Part shown: positions 35,096-43,835 of the stretch, in pieces
Layout of the letters: every line of letters begins with the position of its first letter
How positions within the stretch are numbered: position 1 is the stretch's first letter
From: Streptomyces canus
GTDB taxonomy: Bacteria > Actinomycetota > Actinomycetes > Streptomycetales > Streptomycetaceae
Assembly (NCBI RefSeq): GCF_001514145.1
Contig: NZ_KQ948667.1
Coordinates: forward strand, 62,001-126,000
Reading direction: 5' to 3'
Length of the DNA stretch: 64,000 nucleotides
The notes under the pieces: generated by a model
Databases searched by the model: none
Told to the model about the DNA's origin: nothing
The model's input: the letters and a program-made list of their open reading frames with translations, nothing else
Made by a program: the position numbers and the translations under genes

Positions 35096-36199
35096 ATGCG
35101 TCGTATCGCCATAGCCGTGGCCGCGTCCACGATGACCTTCTCGCTGGCCGCCTGCGGGGCGCTCGGCGCCGCGAGCGGGAGCGAGGCGAGCCCGACCAAG
35201 GGCGACGACATCACCGTGGGTGTGCTGATGCCGGAGAAGACGAACACCCGCTACGAGGAGTTCGACTACCCGATCATCCAGCGGAAGGTCGCCGAGCTCA
35301 CGGACAAGAAGGGCAAGACCCTCTACGCCAACGGCGAGGCCGACGCCAAGAAGCAGGCCACCCAGATGCAGCAGATGATCGACGAGAAGGTCGACGTCAT
35401 CCTGCTGGACGCCGTGGACTCGCACGCCATCGCGGGGATGGTGACGAAGGCCAAGGACGCGGGCATTCCGGTCATCGCCTACGACCGCCTCGCCGAGGGC
35501 CCGATCGACGCGTACGTCTCCTTCGACAACGAACTCGTCGGCGAGGTGCAGGGGCGCTCCCTCGTCGAGGCGATCGGCTCGGGCATCGACACCTCCGACA
35601 AGATCGTCATGATCAACGGCTCGCCCTCCGACCCGAACGCCGGACAGTTCAAGGCGGGCGCGATGTCCGAGCTCAACGGCAAGGTGACGATCGCCAAGAC
35701 CTACGACGTCGACGGCTGGAAGCCGGAGACCGCCCAGAAGGACATGACCGAGGCGATCAGCGCGATCGGCAAGGGCAACATCAAGGCCGTCTACTCCGCC
35801 AACGACGCCATGGCAGGCGCCGCGATCCAGGCGATGCAGGACGCGGGCATGACGAACATCCCGCCGATCACCGGCCAGGACGCGGAGCTGGCCGCGGTGC
35901 AGCGGATCGTCTCGGGCGCGCAGTACATGAGCGTCTACAAGCCGTACCCGGGCGAGGCCGAGGCCGCCGCCGAGATGGCCGTCATGAAGGTCCAGGGCAA
36001 GGGCATCCAGTTCGACGCCCTCGCCACGGACAGCGTCGACAGCCCCACGAACAAGAACATCCCGGCCCAGCTCGTCCAGGTCGTCGCCCTGACGAAGGAC
36101 AACATCAAGAGCACGGTCGTCAAGGACGGCATCTACACGATCAAGGACATCTGCACCGCGCAGTTCAAGAGCGACTGCGCGGCGGCGGGCCTGAAGTAG
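35096..36199 (+). CDS. Sugar ABC-transporter substrate-binding lipoprotein (XylF/ChvE-like), orphan
   Basis: A 367-residue periplasmic-binding-protein-type lipoprotein. MRRIAIAVAASTMTFSLAAC supplies a short signal with lipobox SLAAC (Cys20). The mature protein has two alpha/beta lobes: ITVGVLMPEKTNTRYEEFDY begins lobe one, VDVILLDAVDSHAIAGMV and IPVIAYDRLAEGP are typical sugar-binding segments of the xylose/ChvE cluster, and GNIKAVYSANDAMAGAAIQA and ITGQDAELAAVQRI lie in lobe two. GTG 35084 is an alternative start four codons earlier. No permease or ATPase gene is adjacent: the next gene is convergent and unrelated. It may serve a remote transporter or act as a sensor. Confidence 0.85.
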   Translation: MRRIAIAVAASTMTFSLAACGALGAASGSEASPTKGDDITVGVLMPEKTNTRYEEFDYPIIQRKVAELTDKKGKTLYANGEADAKKQATQMQQMIDEKVDVILLDAVDSHAIAGMVTKAKDAGIPVIAYDRLAEGPIDAYVSFDNELVGEVQGRSLVEAIGSGIDTSDKIVMINGSPSDPNAGQFKAGAMSELNGKVTIAKTYDVDGWKPETAQKDMTEAISAIGKGNIKAVYSANDAMAGAAIQAMQDAGMTNIPPITGQDAELAAVQRIVSGAQYMSVYKPYPGEAEAAAEMAVMKVQGKGIQFDALATDSVDSPTNKNIPAQLVQVVALTKDNIKSTVVKDGIYTIKDICTAQFKSDCAAAGLK

Positions 36200-36207
36200 C
36201 CGTGTCG

Positions 36208-36232
36208 GGGCGGAGGGAACTCCCCTCCGCCC
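36208..36232. terminator. Bidirectional terminator
   Basis: GGGCGGAGGG and CCCTCCGCCC form a 10-bp stem with a 5-nt loop between convergent stop codons at 36199 and 36239. Confidence 0.75.
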
Positions 36233-36238
36233 GTCCGC

Positions 36239-37096
36239 TCACGCCACCCGCGTGAACTCCACCGTGACCTCCGGCGAACCGCCGGGCACGCCCCGGTAGA
36301 TGCCCTTGTGGGGCGTCACGTCGTCGTAGTCGCGCCCCCGTGCCACCACCACGTGGGACTCGTCGGCGCGGACGCGGTTGGTGGGGTCGTAGCCGCACCA
36401 GTCGCCCGCCCAGTACTCGATCCAGGCGTGGCTCTCCCCGGCGACGGGCCGGTGGAGTTCGGCGTCGCGTTCCGGGTGGAGGTAGCCGGAGACATAGCGG
36501 GCCGGGAGACCGGCACCCCGCAGCAGGGCGACGGTGAGATGGGTGATGTCCTGGCAGACGCCGGCGCCCTGCTCCCAGGCCTCCGCGGGGGAGGTGTTCA
36601 CGCTGGTCGCGCCGGGGAGGTACGACACCCGGTCGGCGACCAGCGCCGACACCGCGACCGCCGTCCCGTGCGGGTCGAGACCGGCCGCCGCCTTCCGGGC
36701 CTTCTTGATCAGCTTCGGCGGGACCGTCGTACGGCCCGTGGGGCTCGCGAACTCCAACAGGCGGGACCCCGCGATGCGTTCGGCCACCTCGTCCCACGTG
36801 GGCGCGGCCGGCAGCGGCTCCGGCCGGGACGTCTCGACCAGGCTGGAGGCCGTGATGGTGAGATGGCCGTGCGGTTCCATCAGATCGAACCCGGTGACCT
36901 GGGTGCCCCAGTAGTCCCAGTAGGACCAGGTGGGCGTGGTCGGGTTGACGGTGACCCGGGCGTCCAGGGTGGTCTGGGCGGGCAGCGTCAGCGGGGTCAT
37001 GCGGACCTCGTTGTGGGACGAGGCCACGGGCTGGGCGTACGAGACCTTCGTGGTGTGCTTGATCCGGAGGCGGCGGGACGCGGGCGTGGTGGTCAT
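36239..37096 (-). CDS. Transglutaminase-like cysteine peptidase/ligase family protein
   Basis: A 285-residue protein starting MTTTPASRRLRIKHTTKVSY. The N-terminal about 110 residues are the strand-rich domain typical of this subfamily (SHNEVRMTPLTLPAQTTLDA). The papain-like core has the catalytic cysteine in GAGVCQDITHLTVALLR, histidine in GESHAWIEYWAGDW and aspartate in GYDPTNR. It is cytoplasmic by prediction (no signal peptide). The ATG at 37096 follows ggaaggag. It is the third gene of the ATP-grasp/alpha-E/transglutaminase operon, 2 bp after the previous stop. These three genes recur together across bacteria and are thought to make or cleave a peptide or amide product (established co-occurrence; product unknown). 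Confidence 0.9.
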   Translation of the reverse strand: MTTTPASRRLRIKHTTKVSYAQPVASSHNEVRMTPLTLPAQTTLDARVTVNPTTPTWSYWDYWGTQVTGFDLMEPHGHLTITASSLVETSRPEPLPAAPTWDEVAERIAGSRLLEFASPTGRTTVPPKLIKKARKAAAGLDPHGTAVAVSALVADRVSYLPGATSVNTSPAEAWEQGAGVCQDITHLTVALLRGAGLPARYVSGYLHPERDAELHRPVAGESHAWIEYWAGDWCGYDPTNRVRADESHVVVARGRDYDDVTPHKGIYRGVPGGSPEVTVEFTRVA

Positions 37097-37098
37097 GC

Positions 37099-38031
37099 TC
37101 ACGCTCCTTCCTGGGCCCACTCGACGGGCCCCTGGTACGGGAAGAACCGCTCCGCCACCGCTTCCGCGGAGGCCATGCAGGCGGTTTGCAGGTCCCTGAG
37201 CAGCAGAGGGAGTTGCTCCTCCAGGGCGTGCAGGTCGAGGTATTCCAGACGGGTGCGCATCCGGCCGATCGGGCGGCGCGCGGGGTCCTGGCGCGGCCGG
37301 CCGAGCGCGGTCAGGCACTCCTCCGCCGTCGTCAGAGCGTGCAGCGCGGAGCGCGGGAAGTCGCGGTCCAGGAGCAGGAACTCGGCGACGCGCGGGGTGT
37401 CGCCGAAACCGCCGTACACGCGCGCGTACGCCTCGTCGGCGCCCGAAGCGCTCAGCAGGGTCGGCCAGTCGGGCGCGTGGGCCGCGTCCAGGACCCGGAC
37501 CGACAGCAGCCGTACGGTCATGTCCACCCGCTCCAGGCTGCGGCCCAGCACGACGAAACGCCAGCTGTCGTCGCGGCTCATGGTGGAGTCGGCGAGCCCG
37601 AAGAAGAGCGCCGCGCGCCGCCGTACGAGTTCCAGATAGGCGTAGGGGCCGGTACGGCGGGCCGCGAGCCGCTGGTCGGCCAGCGCGTGCCAGGTGGAGT
37701 TCAGGCACTCCCACATCTCCGAGGAGACGGCCTCACGGGCGCTGCGGGCGTTCAGCCGGGCCGCGCCGAGGGCGCCCTCGATGGAGCAGGTCGAGCGGGC
37801 GTCGAAGGCGAGCTGGTCGAGGACCTGCTGCATGTCGACCCGGGTGCCGCCCGCGTCGACGCCGAGGATCGCGTACAGCGATCGGCAGGCCACGTCCTCG
37901 TCGCGCCACGGGTCCTCCAGCAGCCGGTGGAGGTAGGCGTCGAGAATGCGGCCGGTGTTGTCCGCCCGCTCGACGTAACGGCCGGTCCAGGTCAGTGCCT
38001 CGGCTATCCGCGAGAGGATCACGTCGTTCAC
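37099..38031 (-). CDS. Alpha-E domain protein
   Basis: A 310-residue all-helical alpha-E protein starting VNDVILSRIAEALTWTGRYV. Conserved landmarks are ERADNTGRILDAYLHRLLED, SIEGALGAARLNARSAREAV, FFGLADSTMSRDDSW and FVVLGRSLERVDMTVRLLSV. The function of alpha-E domains is unknown; they always accompany the circularly permuted ATP-grasp and transglutaminase-like proteins seen on either side here. GTG 38031 overlaps the ATP-grasp stop by 4 bp. The longer frame toward 39321 is a shadow. Confidence 0.9.
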   Translation of the reverse strand: MNDVILSRIAEALTWTGRYVERADNTGRILDAYLHRLLEDPWRDEDVACRSLYAILGVDAGGTRVDMQQVLDQLAFDARSTCSIEGALGAARLNARSAREAVSSEMWECLNSTWHALADQRLAARRTGPYAYLELVRRRAALFFGLADSTMSRDDSWRFVVLGRSLERVDMTVRLLSVRVLDAAHAPDWPTLLSASGADEAYARVYGGFGDTPRVAEFLLLDRDFPRSALHALTTAEECLTALGRPRQDPARRPIGRMRTRLEYLDLHALEEQLPLLLRDLQTACMASAEAVAERFFPYQGPVEWAQEGA

Positions 38032-39569
38032 TGCTGGGCCCCTTCCTGTACGACGGTGGGGTTGCCGTCGGGACCGTGCTGACGCGGGGCGATGTCCAGG
38101 AGGGCGGTTCCGTTCGCGGGTGTGGGCGGTTCCGCGGGGCCCTCGGCGAGCACCCAGGTGTCCTTGGAGCCGCCGCCCTGGCTGGAGTTGACGATCAGGT
38201 TGCCCTCCTGGAGGGCGACCCGGGTCAGACCGCCGGGCAGGACCCAGATGTCGTTGCCGTCGTTGACGGCGAAGGGACGCAGGTCGATGTGGCGGGGCGC
38301 CATGCGTTCGCCCGCGAGGGTCGGGGAGGTGGACAGGGCGACGGGGCGCTGGGCGATGAAACCGCGGGGGTCCTTGCGGACGGCCTCGCGGGTCCTCTCC
38401 AGGGTTTCGCGGTCGGCCTTCGGCCCGATGACGATGCCCTGACCGCCGGCCCCGTCGACGGGCTTCACGACGAGCTGGTCGATCTGGTCGAGGACGGCCT
38501 CCAACTGGCCGGGTTCGTCGGGCCGGAAGGACTCCACATTGGGAAGAATCGGTTCCTCTGAGAGGTAGTAACGGATCAGGTCCGGGACGTAGGTGTAGAG
38601 CAGCTTGTCGTCCGCGATGCCGTTGCCGACCGCGTTGGCGAGGGTGACATGGCCCGCCGTCGCCGCGCCGAGGATGCCCGGGCAGCCGATCACCGAGTCG
38701 GGGCGGAAGTGGAGCGGATCGAGGAAGTCGTCGTCCAGGCGCCGGTATACGACGTGGACGGGCACTTCTCCGCGTGTCGTGCGCATCCACACCCGGTTGC
38801 TCCGGCACACCAGGTCGTGCCCCTCGACCAGCTGCACGCCCATCAGCCGGGCGAGCAGGGCGTGTTCGAAGTAGGCGGCGTTGCTGGGCCCGGGGGTCAG
38901 GACCACGACCCGGGGGTCCTGGACGCCGTCGGGCGCGGCGGCGCGCAGGGCGGCGAGCAGTTTCTGCGCGTAACCGTCGACGGGAACCACATGCTGCTCG
39001 GCGAAGAGGGACGGGAAGACGCGGGTCATGGCGCGCCGGTTCTCGATGACGTACGACACGCCGCTGGGAACCCGGACGTTGTCCTCCAGGACCCGGAAGT
39101 CCCCTTGTTCGTCCCGGACCAGGTCGATGCCGGCGACATGGATGCGTACGCCGCCCGTGGGCTCGAGCCCGTGGGCGGCGCGGTGGAAGTGCGGGGAGTT
39201 CAGCAGCAGCCGCCAGGGCACGACACCGTCCTCGAAGGCACGGGCGGGCCCGTAGGCGTCGGCGAGGTAGGCCTCCAGGGCTCTGACTCTCTGGCTCACC
39301 CCGCGTTGTATGAGATCCCATTCGAGGGCGTCGAGGATCCTGGGCACGAGGTCCAGCGGCCAGGGCCGCTCCTCGCCCGCGAAGGCGTAGGTCACGCCCC
39401 GGTCGGTGAAGGCCCGGGCCATCTGGTCGGCCCGGAACCTGAGTTCGCTCGGTTCGATCGGCTGGAGTGCGGCCAGCACCGGCTCGTAGGCGGTCCTGAC
39501 CTCACCCGGCCGCTCGAACATCTCGTCCCACGCGTCGGCCAACGCGTATGCGTCAAATATGTCCGCCAT
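38028..39569 (-). CDS. Circularly permuted ATP-grasp type 2 protein
   Basis: A 513-residue protein starting MADIFDAYALADAWDEMFER. Family landmarks: GVSQRVRALEAYLADAYGP, HVAGIDLVRDEQGDFRVLED with N and RVPSGVSYVIENRR, then VVLTPGPSNAAYFEHALLAR, and late VVKPVDGAGGQGIVIGPKAD with RHIDLRPFAV, which supply the ATP- and metal-binding residues in permuted order. ATP-grasp enzymes join a carboxylate to an amine through an acyl-phosphate. It is the first gene of the operon, which continues with alpha-E and transglutaminase genes. The substrate is unknown. Confidence 0.9.
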   Translation of the reverse strand: MADIFDAYALADAWDEMFERPGEVRTAYEPVLAALQPIEPSELRFRADQMARAFTDRGVTYAFAGEERPWPLDLVPRILDALEWDLIQRGVSQRVRALEAYLADAYGPARAFEDGVVPWRLLLNSPHFHRAAHGLEPTGGVRIHVAGIDLVRDEQGDFRVLEDNVRVPSGVSYVIENRRAMTRVFPSLFAEQHVVPVDGYAQKLLAALRAAAPDGVQDPRVVVLTPGPSNAAYFEHALLARLMGVQLVEGHDLVCRSNRVWMRTTRGEVPVHVVYRRLDDDFLDPLHFRPDSVIGCPGILGAATAGHVTLANAVGNGIADDKLLYTYVPDLIRYYLSEEPILPNVESFRPDEPGQLEAVLDQIDQLVVKPVDGAGGQGIVIGPKADRETLERTREAVRKDPRGFIAQRPVALSTSPTLAGERMAPRHIDLRPFAVNDGNDIWVLPGGLTRVALQEGNLIVNSSQGGGSKDTWVLAEGPAEPPTPANGTALLDIAPRQHGPDGNPTVVQEGAQQ

Positions 39570-39876
39570 GACCTGACGTTAAGTGCGGCACGTAACGGGA
39601 TGATCACTGCGTGATTTCCGGGAGTTGACGCGCGGAGCGGGTTGTTCCGCACCGGGACGGTCCTGGCCGGGCGGGGGAGCAGCTTGTTGCAGACGGACCG
39701 ACGGAGGCCCGGAGGTAACGGGGTATACCGGCCGTTTTTCCTGGCGTCGGCCCGAGGAGCCGTGTTGCGGAGCGGGTCGGGGCCGCGCATAGTTGCGGAG
39801 CCTGGGGGCTTCTGCGCCCCGATGGGAAAACAGCACAAGAGGGCGGTAGACGCGGGAACCGGGGGTGGGATGGGCA
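39570..39876. other. Intergenic region between the ATP-grasp operon and the regulator array
   Basis: About 300 bp without a convincing gene; it should hold divergent promoters for the ATP-grasp operon (minus) and the first LuxR-type regulator (plus). No operator could be picked out with confidence. Confidence 0.5.
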
Positions 39877-40905
39877 ATGGCCGGGCTCAGGGCGGACGAC
39901 CATCCTCACGGTGCCGAACGGCTGTGCGAGGCCGGGGATCGGGTGTACTCCCGGGCCGTACGCCGCGGCCGCGTGCCGCGCGCCGACGCCGAGCCGGTGC
40001 CCTGTCTGCTGGAACTGGCCCTGCTGCACCCGGACCCCGACGACATGGACTGGCTGGTGCCGACGGCACCGCAGGAGGTCATGACCCGGCTGCTGCGTGG
40101 CGTCTACGACGAGGTCAGCACGAGCCAGCAGCGGGTGGGGGACGCGGTCGCGGCGGTGGAGCGGTACGCGGGTCTGGGGCCCAGTGTCGTGCCGGGCGCC
40201 GGTGAGGGGACCGCGATCCGGGTCCTCGACGGCCTCTCGCGGATCCAGGCCGCGATGGACGAGGCCACCGAGGCGTGCACGACGGAGGTCCTCACGGTCC
40301 AGCCCGGCGGCATCCGCCCCGAGCACGAGCTGACGGAGGGCCTGCACCGGGCGCTGGCGCTGCGCGGCCGGGGCGTGCGGATGCGGGACCTGTACACCCA
40401 TGTGGCCCGGCACGGCCAAGGGCTACTGAACTACTTGGAGTTGATGGGCGGTTCGGTCCAGGCGCGGACACTGGACGAGGTCATCGACCGGCTGATCCTC
40501 TTCGACCGTACGGTGGCCTTCATCCCCGCGAACGCCGACCGCACCCTCGCCCTGGAGCTGCGGCACCCGGCGCTGGTGGAGTATCTGCTGACGGTCTTCG
40601 AGCGCCTGTGGCGCCTGGCGATCCCCCTTACCGCCCCCCTCCCGGACACCGGCATCGAGGGCATCTCCCACCGTGAGCAGTCCATCGCCGCACTGCTGGC
40701 CGAGGGCCACCAGGACGCGGTGATCGCGGAACGGCTGGGGATCAGCGTGCGCACCTGCCGGGCCCATATCGCGCGACTGTCGGAGACGCTCGGGGCGGCC
40801 AGTCGTACGCAACTGGGTGTCCGGATAGCGCAGGTGGGCCTGAACGGCCCGACGGCCGTGCCCTCGATCACGCTCCCCGGTCAAGAATCCCGGACCGTCC
40901 GATGA
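39877..40905 (+). CDS. LuxR-type HTH regulator of the array (plus-strand member)
   Basis: A 342-residue regulator starting MAGLRADDHPHGAERLCEAG (GTG 39865 possible). The N-terminal about 60 residues (RVYSRAVRRGRVPRADAEPV, PCLLELALLHPDPDD) and the middle sensor region (about 110-235; VQARTLDEVIDRLILFDRTV, FIPANADRTLALELRHPALV) are shared with the four minus-strand paralogues. The C-terminal helix-turn-helix is at about 262-320 (SHREQSIAALLAEGHQDAVI, AERLGISVRTCRAHIARLSE). This domain order resembles TrmB/LuxR-like single-component regulators. The end overlaps the converging paralogue by 38 bp. Ligand and target are unknown. Confidence 0.8.
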   Translation: MAGLRADDHPHGAERLCEAGDRVYSRAVRRGRVPRADAEPVPCLLELALLHPDPDDMDWLVPTAPQEVMTRLLRGVYDEVSTSQQRVGDAVAAVERYAGLGPSVVPGAGEGTAIRVLDGLSRIQAAMDEATEACTTEVLTVQPGGIRPEHELTEGLHRALALRGRGVRMRDLYTHVARHGQGLLNYLELMGGSVQARTLDEVIDRLILFDRTVAFIPANADRTLALELRHPALVEYLLTVFERLWRLAIPLTAPLPDTGIEGISHREQSIAALLAEGHQDAVIAERLGISVRTCRAHIARLSETLGAASRTQLGVRIAQVGLNGPTAVPSITLPGQESRTVR

Positions 40906-41860
40906 GGTAGCCGAGCTGGGCGCGGCTCTCGCTGCCGAGGGTGGCGGCGAGTTTGGCGATGTGGACGCGGGCGGTGCGGATGTTCATGCCGAGGCGGTCG
41001 GCGATGACGGCGTCGGTGTGGCCCTCGACGAGCAGTCCGGCGATGGCCCGTTGGCGGGGTGTGATGCCATTGAGGCTCGGCCGGTGGACGGTCTGCGGAT
41101 ACATGGGCGTGGCCTGCCACCACAGCCGGTCGAAGGTGACGGCCAGGAACTCCACCAGGGCCGGGTGCCTCACTTCCAGTGCGACCGTGCCGTCCCCGCC
41201 TGCGGGGATGAACGCCACGTCCCGGTCGGCGACGATGAGCCGGTCGGTGACCTCGTCCAGGGAGCGGGCCTCGGCGTCGCCGCGGAGTTGCTCGTAGCGG
41301 GCGAGGACGAGCGGCATATGGCGCTGGGTGTGCTGGTACAGGGTGCGGATACGGGCACCGCGGTCCAGGAGCGCCTGGTCCCGGTCCATCGCGACGACCT
41401 GGGCGGCGGCGCCCCGACGGTCGCTGTAGTGGACGTTGGGCTGCACACACAGGAGTTCGCGTACGGCGCCGGCCATGGCCTCGGTGATGGCCTCGTTGAT
41501 GGGGCCGGTACCGCTGATCACTCTGATCGCAGGGTTCTCCGCGGCCGCCGCACTCCGCCCGTCGATCCCCATGAGCGGCGCGAACGCCTCGGTCAGCCGT
41601 TGCGTACGCCGCCGCTCGTGCACCACACGGTCCGTGGTGGCGCGGAGCATGCGGTGCAGGGCGAGGGCGGGCGGTACGGCTTCGAGGCGGGCCGGGTCCC
41701 GGGCGTCGGGCCGCAGCAGCCCGGTGTCGAGGAGGCAAGGGGCGGGCGAGGCCTCCGGCCGGCCGATGCCGCCCTCGCGCAGGGCACGTTCGTAGAGCTC
41801 GATGCCTTCCGGGCACGGGTCTTCCGGGCCGTGCTCCGGATGGGCCGCCGCCGTCGTCAC
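40868..41860 (-). CDS. LuxR-type HTH regulator, array member 1 (last in operon)
   Basis: A 330-residue paralogue starting VTTAAAHPEHGPEDPCPEGI. It has the N-terminal PCLLDTGLLRPDARD segment, the sensor block DRDQALLDRGARIRTLYQHT, EARSLDEVTDRLIVADRDVA and FIPAGGDGTVALEVRHPALV, and the HTH TPRQRAIAGLLVEGHTDAVI then ADRLGMNIRTARVHIAKLAA. GTG 41860 overlaps the stop of member 2 by 4 bp; the frame's N-terminal extension to 42121 is a shadow of the neighbour. Its HTH-coding DNA is nearly identical to those of members 2 and 3. Its 3' end overlaps the convergent plus-strand member. Confidence 0.8.
   Translation of the reverse strand: MTTAAAHPEHGPEDPCPEGIELYERALREGGIGRPEASPAPCLLDTGLLRPDARDPARLEAVPPALALHRMLRATTDRVVHERRRTQRLTEAFAPLMGIDGRSAAAAENPAIRVISGTGPINEAITEAMAGAVRELLCVQPNVHYSDRRGAAAQVVAMDRDQALLDRGARIRTLYQHTQRHMPLVLARYEQLRGDAEARSLDEVTDRLIVADRDVAFIPAGGDGTVALEVRHPALVEFLAVTFDRLWWQATPMYPQTVHRPSLNGITPRQRAIAGLLVEGHTDAVIADRLGMNIRTARVHIAKLAATLGSESRAQLGYLIGRSGILDRGA
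40901..41060 (-). repeat. HTH-coding repeat, copy 1 of 3
   Basis: About 160 bp that code for the HTH of member 1 and are near-identical to 41899-42058 and 42894-43053. The flanking sensor-coding DNA is much more diverged. Confidence 0.85.
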
Positions 41861-42855
41861 TCGCCCGTGTCCTCCTGGCCGAGGATGCCGGACTGCCCTA
41901 TGAGATAGCCGAGTTGGGCGCGGCTCTCGCTGCCGAGGGTGGCGGCGAGTTTGGCGATGTGGACGCGGGCGGTGCGGATGTTCATGCCGAGGCGGTCGGC
42001 GATGACGGCGTCGGTGTGGCCCTCGACGAGGAGCGCGGCGATGGCCCGTTGGCGGGGAGTGATGCCGTTGCGCGTGGGCTGCTGCACCGCTTCGGGGTAC
42101 ATCGGGGTGGCCAGTCGCCACAGCCGGTCGAAGGCGGTGACGAAGAAGGAGAGCAGGGCGGGGTGGCGGATCTCCAGGGCGAGGGTGCGGTCCTTGTTGG
42201 CGGGGATGAAGGCCACGGTCCGGTCGACGATGATCAGACGCTCCGTCACCTCGTCCAGGCTGCGGGCCTCCACGTCGCCGTTCAAACGTTCGTAGCGGGC
42301 CACGACGCTGGGGGCGTGGCGCAGGGTGTGCTGGTAGAGCGTGCGGATTCGGCCGCCGCGGTCGAGCAGGGCCTGGTCGCGGTCGAAGGCCTCGACATGC
42401 ACGGGCGGGGGCGGCTGGGCGTGTCTGTCGCTGGTGTTCGGCTGGACGGCCAGCAGTTCGGAGCCGGCGGCCACGGCCTGACCGATGACCCTGCTGATCA
42501 GGTCGAGCCCGCTCAGGACGCTGATCATCGAGGAGTCCTCGGTTCCCGTACGGCGGCCGTCGATCCGCATCAGGGGCTCGAACGTCTCGGTCAGTTGTGC
42601 CTCACGCAGTCGTTCGTCCGCGATGCGTTCCTCCGCGATCCGCAGCATGCGGTGCAGAGCGACGGCCGGGGCGACCGGCTCCAGCCTGTCCAGGTCCGTG
42701 ACGGCGGGATGCAGGAGACCGAAGTCGAGCAGACAGGGCGCTTCCTTGGCGTCGACGCCCAGCACGTACCCCTCGCGCAGGGCACGTGCGTACAACTCGG
42801 TCCCTGCCGCGCACAGGTTCTCCACGCCGTGCTCCGGATGTGGCACCGCGATCAC
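41857..42855 (-). CDS. LuxR-type HTH regulator, array member 2
   Basis: A 332-residue paralogue starting VIAVPHPEHGVENLCAAGTE. Shared blocks: EAPCLLDFGLLHPAVTD, DRDQALLDRGGRIRTLYQHT, EARSLDEVTERLIIVDRTVA, FIPANKDRTLALEIRHPALL, and the HTH TPRQRAIAALLVEGHTDAVI with MNIRTARVHIAKLAATLGSE. A Pro-rich insertion (SDRHAQPPPPVHVEAF) before the sensor block distinguishes it. GTG start overlaps the stop of member 3; its own stop overlaps the start of member 1. Unknown ligand; DNA target probably the same as for members 1 and 3. Confidence 0.8.
   Translation of the reverse strand: MIAVPHPEHGVENLCAAGTELYARALREGYVLGVDAKEAPCLLDFGLLHPAVTDLDRLEPVAPAVALHRMLRIAEERIADERLREAQLTETFEPLMRIDGRRTGTEDSSMISVLSGLDLISRVIGQAVAAGSELLAVQPNTSDRHAQPPPPVHVEAFDRDQALLDRGGRIRTLYQHTLRHAPSVVARYERLNGDVEARSLDEVTERLIIVDRTVAFIPANKDRTLALEIRHPALLSFFVTAFDRLWRLATPMYPEAVQQPTRNGITPRQRAIAALLVEGHTDAVIADRLGMNIRTARVHIAKLAATLGSESRAQLGYLIGQSGILGQEDTGE
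41899..42058 (-). repeat. HTH-coding repeat, copy 2 of 3
   Basis: Near-identical to 40901-41060 (offset 998 bp) and 42894-43053. Confidence 0.85.
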
Positions 42856-43835
42856 TCGGTCACTCCCTCCTGCTTGAGGATTCCTGATTCCGCGATGAGG
42901 TAGCCGAGCTGGGCGCGGCTCTCGCTGCCGAGGGTGGCGGCGAGTTTGGCGATGTGGACGCGGGCGGTGCGGATGTTCATGCCGAGGCGCTCGGCGATGA
43001 CGGCGTCGGTGTGGCCCTCCACGAGCAGCCCGGCGATGGCCCGTTGGCGGGGCGGGATGCCGTCCGGGGAGGGCGGGTGGACGGCTTGGGGGTACATGGG
43101 GGTGGCCAGCCGCCACAGCCGGTCGAAGGCGGTGGCGAGGAAGTCGACGATGGCGGGGTGGCGGATCTCCAGGGCGAGGGTGCGGTCCTGGTTGGCGGGG
43201 ATGAAGGCGGCCTCGCGGTCGAGGATGATCAGGCGGTTGGTGACCTCGTCCAGGGTGCGGGCCTCGGCATCACCCTTCAGTTGTTCGTAGCGGGCGATCA
43301 CTGCGGGGGAGTGCCGGACCGTGTGCTGGTAGAGGGTGCGGATACGGCCGCCGCGGTCGAGGAGGGCCTGATCGCGTCCCAGCGAGGCCGCCAGGCGGGC
43401 GCCGACGTCCCTGCCGTTGTAGGGCTGGACGGTGAGGGCCTCTCGGCCGGCATCGGCCATCGCCTCGGCGATGGCCGTGTTGATCCGCTCGAATCCGCTG
43501 AGGACGCTGATCGACGGACCCCCGGCAGCTGCCGGATGCCCGCTGCCGATCCTCATGAGCGGCTCGAACAGCGACGCCAGCCGCTCCTCGCGCCGCCGCT
43601 CGTCCGCGATGCGCTCCTCCATGCCACGCAGCAGGCGGTGGAGGGCGAAGGCCGGAGCGATGGGCCGCAGCCACCGCAGGTCCGCGACGTCCGGTTGCAG
43701 GAGCCCCAGATCGACCGGACAGGGCGCTGCGTGCCCCTCTGCGGAGGACACCCGCCCCTCACGCAGCGCACGGGTGTACAGGTCCAGGCCCGCCTCGCAC
43801 AGTTCCTCCGTTCCGTGCGTGTGAGCCCCGGTCAC
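42852..43835 (-). CDS. LuxR-type HTH regulator, array member 3
   Basis: A 327-residue paralogue starting VTGAHTHGTEELCEAGLDLY. Shared blocks: AAPCPVDLGLLQPDVAD, GRDQALLDRGGRIRTLYQHT, EARTLDEVTNRLIILDREAA, FIPANQDRTLALEIRHPAIV, then HTH PPRQRAIAGLLVEGHTDAVI and the same recognition helix MNIRTARVHIAKLAA. GTG 43835 overlaps the stop of member 4 by 4 bp. Same unknown role as the others. Confidence 0.8.
   Translation of the reverse strand: MTGAHTHGTEELCEAGLDLYTRALREGRVSSAEGHAAPCPVDLGLLQPDVADLRWLRPIAPAFALHRLLRGMEERIADERRREERLASLFEPLMRIGSGHPAAAGGPSISVLSGFERINTAIAEAMADAGREALTVQPYNGRDVGARLAASLGRDQALLDRGGRIRTLYQHTVRHSPAVIARYEQLKGDAEARTLDEVTNRLIILDREAAFIPANQDRTLALEIRHPAIVDFLATAFDRLWRLATPMYPQAVHPPSPDGIPPRQRAIAGLLVEGHTDAVIAERLGMNIRTARVHIAKLAATLGSESRAQLGYLIAESGILKQEGVTE
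42894..43053 (-). repeat. HTH-coding repeat, copy 3 of 3
   Basis: Near-identical to 40901-41060 (offset 1993 bp) and 41899-42058. Confidence 0.85.

Noticed and set aside
41861..43116. N-terminal extensions of about 87 codons on regulator members 1 and 2
   Set aside because: The extensions (Arg/His/Pro-rich) are the neighbour's HTH segment read in another frame; GTG starts overlapping the previous stop give the proper paralogue length.
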